From a virus, in the IMG/VR virus record IMGVR_UViG_3300037071_002023, positions 1-22,920 of that record: a stretch of 22,920 bases of DNA; one strand, 5' to 3'. Shown piece by piece: positions 15,022-21,474 of this stretch. Under the pieces are notes generated by a model that saw only the letters and a list, made by a program, of their open reading frames with translations, made no database searches and was not told the DNA's origin. The position numbers and the translations under genes were made by a program. The first letter of the stretch is position 1. Each line of letters begins with the position of its first letter.

Positions 15022-16676
15022 CGAGAATCATCGTCCTCGTAGTCCACCATCTGCGGCGGGTACTGGCCGTAAGCGAGCATCTGCATCTCCTGGGCCAGGG
15101 CCGGATCGACAGGTGGAGTAGCGGGCATTGGATTGCCCTCGGCGTCGGCCGTCATCATCGGCTGACCGTCTGGTGTCATACCAGTGGCCATGAGGTTGAA
15201 GGCGGCGATCTGGCTGCGGATGAGATCGAGAGCGCCTTGCTCCTTGGTGTCCTCGATGACCTCTTCGAAGATCTCCCTGATCTTCTGGTCCGGGAACTGC
15301 TGGCCAAGGTCGCGCAAAGCTCCACGGCGCGACTCCAGGCTCATAGCCATCTTTGCCTGGATCTCGTTGATCTTGATGAGCGTGTCCATCGGCATCGGGC
15401 TAGGCCAGTCCACCGAGGAGCGGTATGACACCGGGTCGGCCGGGTCAAGCTGGGGGAACTGGTCGGGCTTCAGGATCGTGGCCGACAGACGTGGGTTGTA
15501 GACGGTCAGGTCAGGGGCGAACAGGAACGCATGCTTCATCACCAACTCGTTGATGCGCTGAAACATGGGTATGTACTGGATCTTCTTGCGCTCATGCTTC
15601 AGCATCAGGGGCTGGTACTGCATGGAGAGGGCCACACCCGATGTGTTGCTGATCGGCTGCATCGTGCCCAGAGCAGCGGCAGGCACGCCCATGAACTCAT
15701 GCATCGACTGCTTCAGAAGCTCCATGTAGCCGAGGGGACCGGTGAAGTTGGTCTGCAACTCCAGGTTCTGGACCTTGGCGTCTTTGTTGCCAATCGCCCA
15801 TACCTTGCGGGCGCCCTTCTCCAGGTTGCTGGCCTTGGCACCAGTGATCACCGTCACCGGAGCGACGTGGTAGTTGATGATGTCGCTGATCTCCGTGGCC
15901 TTCTCGTTGTATTCCCTGTTCAACGAGATGATGTCGTTCGCATCACCTAACCCCCACGGTGAGGAGGCCACGGAGAAGTTGGGGGCGAAGGCGATTGGTA
16001 TCTCACCAATCGGGTTGGGCCGCTGGTCGATGAGTTCATCGTTGATGTACTCCTCGATGGTGTCTTCGGTCATCAGTTCCACGTACGTCATGACCTGGCG
16101 GCTGCCGTCCTGCGCCGTGCCCCAGAACTTGTACTTCAGCTTGAAGCGGATCATCCGAGTGCGGTCGTGCGGATGCCACTCGGGGAAGCAGAAGGCCGGA
16201 TTCAGAGGGAGTATCCGAATCCGACCTTCATGCGGCAGTCCCGCCGTGTCCATGTACGGCTGCTCGTAGGCGACCTTCACGAACACATCACCAGAGACAC
16301 TGCCAAGTTGGCCGATCTCCATAAGGATGGCCTGCTTGTGGTTGTGGACCTCCCACACCTCCTTCAGGGTGTAGGGCACAATGGCTCCGGTGGCCTCGGG
16401 ACTGTGGAAGTTGACGCCCTTGCCAAAGGAAAAGTTGACGACGAAGTCTATGAACGCCCGGACCCAGTTGAAGGTCAGTTGAGGCTCACCGATCTCCCTG
16501 CGATAGGCCCAGTGGTGACCGAGATACCAGGCCCAGTTGTTGGCGTAGCGGTTGAGGCGAGGCCCGTGTACCTCGAACTCCTCGTCAGCGAGTTCAACCA
16601 GGCCCAGAGGGCTGATGGCGATAGTCAGGTCAGACGCTGCCGCCCGATAGGAACCTGGATGGAAGGCGACGGTCAT
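15018..16676 (-). CDS. Portal protein, SPP1 gp6-like (552 aa)
   Basis: Length and pattern fit the SPP1_Gp6-type portal family: an N-terminal region with RYANNWAWYLGHHWAY and NWVRAFIDFVVNFSFGKGV, a beta-rich wing/crown-side region (IRILPLNPAFCFPEWHPHD; MTYVELMTEDTIEEYINDE), then NPIGEIPIAFAPNF, ISLNREYNEKATEISDIINY, and a long stem/clip helix region about residues 290-370 (GPLGYMELLKQSMHEFMGVP, SNTSGVALSMQYQPLMLKHE). The C-terminus is methionine and proline rich and ends acidic (DYEDDDSR). It forms the dodecameric ring through which DNA enters and leaves. The ATG overlaps the stop of the lectin-like gene (ATGA). A MuF-like neighbour is absent; the paralogue triplet occupies that position. Confidence 0.92.
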   Translation of the reverse strand: MTVAFHPGSYRAAASDLTIAISPLGLVELADEEFEVHGPRLNRYANNWAWYLGHHWAYRREIGEPQLTFNWVRAFIDFVVNFSFGKGVNFHSPEATGAIVPYTLKEVWEVHNHKQAILMEIGQLGSVSGDVFVKVAYEQPYMDTAGLPHEGRIRILPLNPAFCFPEWHPHDRTRMIRFKLKYKFWGTAQDGSRQVMTYVELMTEDTIEEYINDELIDQRPNPIGEIPIAFAPNFSVASSPWGLGDANDIISLNREYNEKATEISDIINYHVAPVTVITGAKASNLEKGARKVWAIGNKDAKVQNLELQTNFTGPLGYMELLKQSMHEFMGVPAAALGTMQPISNTSGVALSMQYQPLMLKHERKKIQYIPMFQRINELVMKHAFLFAPDLTVYNPRLSATILKPDQFPQLDPADPVSYRSSVDWPSPMPMDTLIKINEIQAKMAMSLESRRGALRDLGQQFPDQKIREIFEEVIEDTKEQGALDLIRSQIAAFNLMATGMTPDGQPMMTADAEGNPMPATPPVDPALAQEMQMLAYGQYPPQMVDYEDDDSR

Positions 16677-17758
16677 GTGATCGGTGGTCCTGACGAGTCA
16701 AGGACGGGCGTACCCGCCTGGGTGAGGGTGCGTCCGTTGCCGCTGTCGTCGGTGGTCTGCGGCCCGGCGTTGAACTTGTAGTTGGCCCACAGGTTGGCGG
16801 TCTTCACCGGAGCGTAAGTGGCGGCCTCTGCCTGGATCTCCGCTTCGGTGAGGGCGACCGTCCATATCTTGACTGCGGCGAGCGACCCGTTCAGGAAGTC
16901 GCTGGTGCCGAATCCGTCGCCACCGAGGTACATCGTGTTGGCATCAGCGGGTCCGCTGACCGCCTGGTTGGCATTGGTGACCGCCGTCGTCCACGATCCC
17001 CCGGCGATCTTCCAGCCGAAGATGTCGGTGCCTGGTCCAGCGCTGGTGTCGTTGACACAACCAACGAAGAACCATGTGCCGACCGCCATCGACACACCTG
17101 ATGAGACGTTGCCGCCGCCTGACGTGTCACGTCGCAGCGTCGTGCCATCGGCCAAGGTGGAGATCATGTAGTAGTTGCTAGCCGCGTTGTCCTGGCAGAA
17201 GAAACATGAGAGGGCGTTGCGGTCGACGGCGATCTTGGCCCAGAACGTGATCGTGAAGGAGGCGCCCAACCCACTGGCCGAGCGGGAATACTTCATTGTG
17301 CCTGCGTTGAAGCGCACCGCCGAAGGCGTCGCCCCGGCGTGGTATGTGTCGGTGACCGCCACTGTGGAGACGATGGTGACACCGCGGCCCGTCTCGTTGT
17401 AGTTCGTCCCACTAGCAACACCGGCCGTGAAGTTGACGGTGTTGGAGATCTTCTCGCCCGACTGCTTGACCACGCCGATGGGGATGGTCCCGTCAGCACC
17501 GCTGTCGGGCATCGGACTGAAACGAGCCACCGTCAACTGGGTGGCCGAGACGTAGGTCGTCGCCTGCGGGCTGTAGTTGGCGTAGACCACCGACCCGTTG
17601 ACGAAACCGGTGCCGTTGACCGTCAACGTCTGAAGGCCCGAGGTCCGCAGGGCCGACGTCGGGGACAGGGTGGTGACGGTGCAGGTTGCGGTGACCCCGG
17701 TGTTGACAGCGGGGTCCGTCGACCTGCCCGAGCGCCAACCACCTCCGACGTACGACAT
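16673..17758 (-). CDS. IPT/TIG-like plus LamG-like lectin virion protein next to portal (361 aa)
   Basis: Residues about 25-112 look like an IPT/TIG Ig-like domain (TTLSPTSALRTSGLQTLTVN, then GTGFVNGSVVYA, ATQLTVARF and VKQSGEKISNTVNF). Residues 118-140 are one unit of the repeat found in the 1569 aa tailspike (NYNETGRGVTIVSTVAVTDT). Residues about 146-361 are a LamG/concanavalin-A-like domain closely related to both in the tailspike: SAVRFNAGTMKYSRSASGL, AAVKIWTVALTEAEIQAEA and DSGNGRTLT. The protein ends exactly at that domain's boundary (DSSGPPIT), where the tailspike continues. It probably binds glycans on the virion surface, by inference. Its stop and start overlap both neighbours, so it is co-translated with the portal, an unusual place for a lectin gene. 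Confidence 0.86.
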   Translation of the reverse strand: MSYVGGGWRSGRSTDPAVNTGVTATCTVTTLSPTSALRTSGLQTLTVNGTGFVNGSVVYANYSPQATTYVSATQLTVARFSPMPDSGADGTIPIGVVKQSGEKISNTVNFTAGVASGTNYNETGRGVTIVSTVAVTDTYHAGATPSAVRFNAGTMKYSRSASGLGASFTITFWAKIAVDRNALSCFFCQDNAASNYYMISTLADGTTLRRDTSGGGNVSSGVSMAVGTWFFVGCVNDTSAGPGTDIFGWKIAGGSWTTAVTNANQAVSGPADANTMYLGGDGFGTSDFLNGSLAAVKIWTVALTEAEIQAEAATYAPVKTANLWANYKFNAGPQTTDDSGNGRTLTQAGTPVLDSSGPPIT

Positions 17759-18042
17759 TACGGTCGCCCCCCTTGCTGCTGCTGCAACTGGGTGGCGTAC
17801 TGCTCTTCGGTGTTGAACCGTTCCGACATCCCATGCTTGAAGTGGGCGATGCGAGGGATGATGCGGCCCATCATCTGGAAGGAGGGTTCCGGGCCGTGGT
17901 CACAGGTGGCGCACGCATGCACGTCACTGCGCTTGGTCGGCGGGTGGCCCATCTCGAAGGCGAACGCCGACTGGTATCTCTTCTTCTCCAGCCGCTCGCC
18001 CTCGGTCAACGCCGGGTCCGGGTAATCATGCTCGGCAGGCAT
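17758..18042 (-). CDS. Small unknown protein with HxCxxCxH motif (94 aa)
   Basis: The ATG at 18042 follows GGAGG by 8 nt and shares its A with the previous stop (TGATG). The end shares a base with the next start (TAATG). The N-terminal half is charged and helical (ALTEGERLEKKRYQSAFAFE). Residues 42-49 read HACATCDH, two cysteines and two histidines that could hold one zinc ion. Then MMGRIIPRIAHFKHGMSERF and a glutamine-rich tail (QLQQQQGG). I do not recognise the family. Its place in the block between terminase and portal suggests a small packaging or head accessory protein, but nothing in the sequence proves it. Confidence 0.68.
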   Translation of the reverse strand: MPAEHDYPDPALTEGERLEKKRYQSAFAFEMGHPPTKRSDVHACATCDHGPEPSFQMMGRIIPRIAHFKHGMSERFNTEEQYATQLQQQQGGRP

Positions 18043-18257
18043 CAGCGCTGCCTCCGGTAGGGCGACTTCGCCCGCGTGTAGCTGCGGTAGGCGTTCTTCA
18101 TTGGAGAGCGGATGTACAGCGACGGGAACTGCTGGTTGCTGATGGGGCCGAAGGGGTCTGACGGTGCGCCGGTCTTGTGCAGCCCAGCGTTGACCTGGAC
18201 GTGATGGCGCGAAGGTGAACGGCGTGGCCGTGTCTCACCTCGGTAGCCATCCGCCAT
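18042..18257 (-). CDS. Small basic unknown protein (71 aa)
   Basis: I start it at ATG 18257, one base after the upstream stop, instead of an in-frame GTG-type start further upstream inside the neighbouring gene. The product is strongly basic with many arginines at both ends (GYRGETRPRRSPSRHH; SYTRAKSPYRRQR) and a proline/asparagine-rich middle (DPFGPISNQQFPSLYIRSP). It is probably partly disordered; nucleic-acid contact is possible from charge alone. The ribosome binding site is weak, so coupling to the upstream gene is likely. No known family is recognised. Confidence 0.6.
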   Translation of the reverse strand: MADGYRGETRPRRSPSRHHVQVNAGLHKTGAPSDPFGPISNQQFPSLYIRSPMKNAYRSYTRAKSPYRRQR

Positions 18258-18258
18258 G

Positions 18259-18654
18259 TCACTTGTCCTGGTATCCCCGGCGCCCTCGGCGCACGCGCTG
18301 CTCGCCGCCACCTTGGGGCGGCGTGTAGGTGATCAATGGCCCTCCCGGCTTGCGCTCATGAAGCGGCTTCTGCCAGTAGGGAAAGTTGGGGTCGAAGCGG
18401 GGCGTCGGTGACGGCTCCCTCACAGGGCGAAGACCACGGCCCACGTTCTGGCCGACGTACTCGGTCATGTCGGGCGGGCCTCGGTAGTCGAAGCGCTCCC
18501 CGGCGTTGTACTGGTCGAGAGTGAGCGACTGGAAGCGCTTCTGCCACTGAGTGCGGTCAACCTGACGGGACTCTTCCGTCTCCCGGCGTGGAGGAGCGTT
18601 GGCGGCGTGGATCTCCTCGTCGCTCGGCTCGGGGGTGGTGGTGAGACGGCCCAT
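18259..18654 (-). CDS. Unknown hydrophilic protein (131 aa)
   Basis: ATG 18654 is preceded at 7 nt by GAGAGG in the loop of a GATA/TATC hairpin. The protein is very polar: an acidic N-terminus (TTTPEPSDEEIHAANAPPRR), a central QWQKRFQSLTLDQYNAGERF block, and a Pro/Arg/Gly-rich C-terminus (GGEQRVRRGRRGYQDK). No membrane segment, cysteine or recognisable fold. It may be largely disordered and act in assembly through protein-protein contacts, which is inference. The next gene starts one base after its stop. Confidence 0.65.
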   Translation of the reverse strand: MGRLTTTPEPSDEEIHAANAPPRRETEESRQVDRTQWQKRFQSLTLDQYNAGERFDYRGPPDMTEYVGQNVGRGLRPVREPSPTPRFDPNFPYWQKPLHERKPGGPLITYTPPQGGGEQRVRRGRRGYQDK

Positions 18655-18657
18655 GTT

Positions 18658-18671
18658 GATACCTCTCTATC
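18658..18671 (-). promoter_or_regulatory. Ribosome binding site in a hairpin loop (GATA-GAGAGG-TATC)
   Basis: A 4 bp stem (GATA/TATC) displays GAGAGG in a six-base loop, 7 nt before the ATG at 18654. The stop codon of the preceding gene (18667-18669) lies inside the structure, so a terminating ribosome would melt it. The loop differs from the GGAG loops at 2345 and 11131 while the arms are kept. Confidence 0.5.
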
Positions 18672-18927
18672 GACCCGGGCCGTAACCAGTGCCGATCCGG
18701 TTGCTGTCCGTCACCTGTCCAGCAGACAACGCCCCGTACGTAGGGGTGGCCGCAGCTTGTATGGCCTGTCTTGGAGTGTCCCCGACACCGCTGGCCGCAG
18801 TACCGGCTGGCGGGGAGGCCATACCTGCCCGGGGTGACATTGGCGCCGTGTTCAGGGGGGAGAAGCTCGACCGGGCCGGGTTGGCTCCCTGGTCCATGCC
18901 GTAGCGACCTCCGATTCCTCTGGCCAT
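18667..18927 (-). CDS. Small Ala/Gly/Pro-rich unknown protein (86 aa)
   Basis: The ATG at 18927 overlaps the stop of the 58 aa gene by one base (TGATG); a GTG one codon upstream is the alternative. Composition is low-complexity: Gly, Ala, Pro and Ser dominate (ARGIGGRYGMDQGANPARSS; MASPPAGTAASGVGDTPRQA; ATPTYGALSAGQVTDSN). It is probably disordered. No family is recognised. The gene is supported mainly by exact overlaps with neighbours and the absence of any better frame. Confidence 0.58.
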   Translation of the reverse strand: MARGIGGRYGMDQGANPARSSFSPLNTAPMSPRAGMASPPAGTAASGVGDTPRQAIQAAATPTYGALSAGQVTDSNRIGTGYGPGR

Positions 18928-19103
18928 CACTTACCTGCTCTCGTCTTGGCTGCCTTCTTGGCCATCTGCGAACGACGCTTCGGTCCCTGTGCCGAGGCGT
19001 TGGAGATCTTCGCAGCCTTCTCCTTGGAGTAGCCCTCATCTTTCAACGCCTCGTACTCGTCAGGCTTCTTGATCGACGGGCCTGGTGACTTACCTCCAGG
19101 CAT
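18927..19103 (-). CDS. Small basic helical protein, resembles conserved actinobacterial/phage small proteins (58 aa)
   Basis: Starts at ATG 19103, overlapping the upstream stop (TGATG), and ends in a TGA that overlaps the next ATG. The core reads KPDEYEALKDEGYSKEKAAK, then ISNASAQG, then a lysine-rich tail. This EYEAL-[KR]-D-x-G-x-SKE[KR]AA-[KR]-I-[SA]NA pattern is one I know from short conserved proteins of actinobacteria and their phages, often annotated only as a domain of unknown function. The helix-turn arrangement and charge would suit nucleic-acid or protein binding. Function unknown. It is short but the motif makes it one of the better supported small genes here. Confidence 0.75.
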   Translation of the reverse strand: MPGGKSPGPSIKKPDEYEALKDEGYSKEKAAKISNASAQGPKRRSQMAKKAAKTRAGK

Positions 19104-19285
19104 CAGAGGCCAGCTTCCAGCATGCGCCGTTCCAGCGACCCCAGGCGGGGATCAATGGTCCCGGCCTGCAACCCCGGCCCAGTGACCCGGCTCTGCTGGA
19201 CCCGGGCATCGTGATCCTCCCGGCTGACCTTGCGCCCCGGGTGGAACGCCAGGTCGGGGTGGTCGGTTTCGTGTCCGCTAGCCAT
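19103..19285 (-). CDS. Small unknown protein (60 aa)
   Basis: The ATG at 19285 follows AGGAGG by 4 nt, which decides the start over an in-frame ATG five codons upstream. The product is hydrophilic with histidines at the N-terminus (SGHETDHPDLAFHPGRKVSR) and a C-terminal RLGSLERRMLEAGL helix. It is the first minus-strand gene after the plus-strand interruption, with its start 32 nt from the divergent start of the 84 aa gene. No family recognised. Confidence 0.65.
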   Translation of the reverse strand: MASGHETDHPDLAFHPGRKVSREDHDARVQQSRVTGPGLQAGTIDPRLGSLERRMLEAGL

Positions 19286-19317
19286 GAAACCTCCTCTCAT
19301 TGTGATACCATGGGGGC

Positions 19318-19572
19318 ATGGAGTTGAGACTGACGAGCGAAGGCAGCGAAGTGGTGGTCGAGAACATCCGGGCGTTCCTCACCCTCGATGCTTCTGACGA
19401 GACGCAGTACGCCGAGAGCCTGAATCGTCTCCTGGCGGTGCAGTTCATGTTCGAAGACATCCTGCGACAGGCAGACACCAACGCCGAACCCCTCACCTCG
19501 ATGGCTTTGAAGCTTCGCACGACCAACCCCTACTACACGTCGATCTTGCCGAACGACGGCCTCAGGCCGTAG
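19318..19572 (+). CDS. Lone plus-strand unknown protein (84 aa)
   Basis: The only credible plus-strand gene. Codon third positions are G/C rich as in the other genes, and the protein looks real: a short beta start (MELRLTSEGSEVVVENIRAF), then an acidic amphipathic helix region (DASDETQYAESLNRLLAVQF, MFEDILRQADTNAEPL) and a short tail (TTNPYYTSILPNDGLRP). The minus-strand frames of this 247 nt gap give only arginine/serine-rich nonsense. It is divergent from the 60 aa gene and overlaps the 327 aa gene tail-to-tail by 40 nt. No good ribosome binding site is visible (GGGGGC before the ATG), so it may be leaderless or weakly translated. Two hairpins follow its 3' end. Family and function are unknown; a small regulator or moron-type gene is possible. 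Confidence 0.58.
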   Translation: MELRLTSEGSEVVVENIRAFLTLDASDETQYAESLNRLLAVQFMFEDILRQADTNAEPLTSMALKLRTTNPYYTSILPNDGLRP

Positions 19573-20516
19573 TTCTCGGGCAGGAACTGCCTGCCCATGT
19601 GCGACTGACGGGTGTTCTCCAGCTTGGTGTTGGACGCCTTGCGCGCCTTGCGGGCGTCGGGGTTCTCGATCACCTTGCGCTGCTGGTGGGCGTACCAGAT
19701 ACCGCCCAGGAACGCTGACGGCTCGATATGCGTGCCAGTCTGGCGCATGATCTGCTGACGGGCCGCTTCCGATGCCCCCTGGAAGTGAGCCACCCGGCCC
19801 TTACCCGACAGCCCTCGACTCGTCGCGTAAGGGATGTCGGTGCGGTTGACCCCGGCGTCGTGATAGTGCGTGTCGACCGTGGCGTGGGGGTAGCTGGGAT
19901 CAGCGATGGTGCGCCCGAAGTCCCCGAGCTTCAGGTCGCCCAAGGTGTCCAATGGCTCGCCCTCGTAGTTGCCCGAACGGATCGACCAAGCGTTCATGAA
20001 CTCCCGGCTGCCGATAAAGCCGAGTGGAGTACCGGCCAACCCCGACTTCCCCCGATGATGCTTGGCCTCGGCCTTGGCCGACTCCGCTTCGGCGTGCCAG
20101 TGGCTCGCCTCTGACGTGTCGCCACGCTTGCGCGCAGCGGTGCGCCGAGATGCCGCCGAAGCGCCCCGACTGGCTGCATCAGCAGCCTTCGTCATGTGCT
20201 GCACTTGCTTGTCGCTGATGTCGCCGTGGACCAACTGGAGTCCCTGGATCCGGTTCATCTCAGCCTCGTTGGCCGGGGAAAGATGGGCCAGCAGGGCGGC
20301 GCCCGCTTCGTGTGTCTGGCCGATGGCCTCACCGATGTGTTGGGCGTCCTCGTTCCATGAGGGGAAGAACGCCTCCCCGTGCTCTCGGTGTATGTCGGGC
20401 GCGTTGGCGTAGGCCCGGACGTAGTTGCCGGTGATCAACTGCTTCTGCTTGGGCGTCCACAAACCGCCCGGTGCCTCGCCTGTGACGGGCTTGAAGTCCC
20501 TGGAGGTGGTCTTCAC
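19533..20516 (-). CDS. Unknown phage protein between terminase and portal (327 aa)
   Basis: The GTG at 20516 overlaps the previous stop by 4 nt (GTGA), with GAGGAG 10 nt upstream. Residues 1-110 include LWTPKQKQLITGNYVRAYAN and HIGEAIGQTHEAGAALLAHL. Residues 110-165 are an Ala/Arg-rich helix (ASRRTAARKRGDTSEASHWH). Residues about 170-300 contain KLGDFGRTIADPSYPHATVD, THYHDAG, GLSGKGRVAHFQGASEAA and SAFLGGIWYAHQQ. The last block loosely resembles a domain of unknown function in actinobacterial phage proteins (a fixed K-x-x-x-F/D..I..P....TVDTH core followed by A..A......P...Q....W). The histidines and aspartate of VDTHYHD could be a metal or catalytic site, but this is speculation. The 3' end overlaps the plus-strand gene. 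Confidence 0.75.
   Translation of the reverse strand: MKTTSRDFKPVTGEAPGGLWTPKQKQLITGNYVRAYANAPDIHREHGEAFFPSWNEDAQHIGEAIGQTHEAGAALLAHLSPANEAEMNRIQGLQLVHGDISDKQVQHMTKAADAASRGASAASRRTAARKRGDTSEASHWHAEAESAKAEAKHHRGKSGLAGTPLGFIGSREFMNAWSIRSGNYEGEPLDTLGDLKLGDFGRTIADPSYPHATVDTHYHDAGVNRTDIPYATSRGLSGKGRVAHFQGASEAARQQIMRQTGTHIEPSAFLGGIWYAHQQRKVIENPDARKARKASNTKLENTRQSHMGRQFLPENYGLRPSFGKIDV
19556..19596 (+). terminator. Two adjacent hairpins at the end of the plus-strand gene
   Basis: ACGGC-CTCAG-GCCGT (19556-19570) touches the stop codon of the 84 aa gene, and GGGCAGG-AACTG-CCTGCCC (19578-19596, perfect 7 bp) follows six bases after it. Both also lie in the 3' coding part of the 327 aa gene on the minus strand. 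Neither has a T-run, so termination is only a possibility. Confidence 0.4.
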
Positions 20517-20953
20517 GTCTGGCGGCTCCTCGGCTTGCGCCAGCCCTTGCTGATGGCATTCTTGCGCGCCGTGTCCAGCACCTCGGGCTTGCGGAGGTAC
20601 TTGGGCTGGAGAGCCATCGGCAACTGCCCCTTGCGGAGGTACTGCTCGTTGACGGCGTCGAGGGCATCCGGCGTGGTGTTGATCATCTCGAAACCCGTGT
20701 TTGACCGGATCGTCGGCTTGATGAGGTAGTTGCCCAAGTTCGACGGTGGCCGTCCGGGGGGCGCCTCACCGGTTGGAAGCGTCGTAGTCGTCGGTGCGGG
20801 AACGTTGAACGTCGGTGAGGTCACCCCCACGGGCTTGCTCTTAGCCGACACCTGCTTGGGCGGCTCCGTCATCCCCGGTGGCAACTTCAGCCGCTGGGGG
20901 CGAGTGCCGAAGCCGACCGTGAGATACGGCACGGCCTTCGGCTTCTTGGGCAC
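20513..20953 (-). CDS. Unknown basic protein (146 aa)
   Basis: GTG start at 20953, 6 nt after the previous stop, with no strong ribosome binding site, so it may depend on upstream translation. The N-terminal third is Lys/Pro rich (KKPKAVPYLTVGFGTRPQRL; KLPPGMTEPPKQVSAKSK), followed by a Thr/Pro linker (TFNVPAPTTTTLPTGEAPPG). The C-terminal half has GNYLIKPTIRSNTGFEMINT and a basic helix region (ALQPKYLRKPEVLDTARKNA; SKGWRKPRSRQT). No family recognised. It overlaps the 327 aa gene by 4 nt. Confidence 0.68.
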   Translation of the reverse strand: MPKKPKAVPYLTVGFGTRPQRLKLPPGMTEPPKQVSAKSKPVGVTSPTFNVPAPTTTTLPTGEAPPGRPPSNLGNYLIKPTIRSNTGFEMINTTPDALDAVNEQYLRKGQLPMALQPKYLRKPEVLDTARKNAISKGWRKPRSRQT

Positions 20954-20959
20954 GACTGC

Positions 20960-21325
20960 TCAGTCTTGAACCATGGCGGGGTTGATGCGGTACAGACGCG
21001 TCTCGGAGCCGAGTTCCATCTCGAACTCCGGGCCGTTCTGGCCGACACTGGCCCCGATGACGAAGTCGGAGAGCATCGTGGGAGCTTCGATCCAGGTGGA
21101 CGAGCCGACGTGGGCACGCTCGCGCATCGTCTCTTCGGGGGACTTGACGCAGAGGAACGGACGGCCGCGCCCGTCGCCCTGAGTGTCGCCGTACGCACCG
21201 AGGCCGAAGTCGTTGGGAACATCGGTATCGGTCGCCACGCCCTCTTCGAAGCGGAGCGGTCCACGCCGAGTGTTGTTGATGGCGAAGCCGTGCTCATACT
21301 GGACTTCCGGGTCCGGGTAACCCAT
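20960..21325 (-). CDS. Unknown protein directly downstream of terminase (121 aa)
   Basis: I place the start at ATG 21325, which lies 5 nt after a perfect AAGGAGG; a GTG two codons upstream overlaps that ribosome binding site and is less likely. The protein is acidic and beta-rich: DPEVQYEHGFAINNTRRGPL, FLCVKSPEETMRERAHVGSS, TWIEAPTMLSDFVIGASVG, then FEMELGSETRLYRINPAMVQ. No membrane segment or catalytic motif. Its position after the structured gap suggests it opens a new transcript or translation unit. Family unknown. Confidence 0.72.
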   Translation of the reverse strand: MGYPDPEVQYEHGFAINNTRRGPLRFEEGVATDTDVPNDFGLGAYGDTQGDGRGRPFLCVKSPEETMRERAHVGSSTWIEAPTMLSDFVIGASVGQNGPEFEMELGSETRLYRINPAMVQD

Positions 21326-21474
21326 GGGCACCTCCTTACAGGGGTATCGAGCCGATGCTAACCCATCTATCAGCGCCGACGCAGCTATCAGAACCTGACG
21401 CGGCCGAGACTCCCCCTACGTATGTCGCTTCGTAGGTAGCGAACGAAAGCATTCGTCGCGGTGACATCCGTCAC
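21326..21474 (-). other. 149 nt structured intergenic region after terminase
   Basis: Three hairpins lie side by side: GTGAC-GGAT-GTCAC (21461-21474) touching the terminase stop; GCGACGAA-TGCT-TTCG(T)TCGC (21439-21459), 8 bp with one bulged base; and CCTACG-10 nt-CGTAGG (21415-21436). Closer to the next gene are two direct CTGATAG repeats 18 nt apart (about 21367-21391) and the 12-mer TACAGGGGTATC (21337-21348) that also occurs upstream of the scaffold gene. No T-run is seen. It probably ends or regulates transcription between terminase and the next gene. Confidence 0.55.

Noticed and set aside
19286-19317. Promoter for the plus-strand gene
   Set aside because: TGTGAT is a passable -10 but no -35 lies at the right distance; not enough to call.
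19278-19526. Minus-strand frame (82 codons) opposite the lone plus-strand gene
   Set aside because: Product is Ser/Arg-rich with no plausible structure, and the frame covers the strong ribosome binding site and start of the 60 aa gene in another phase; the plus-strand reading is far more protein-like.
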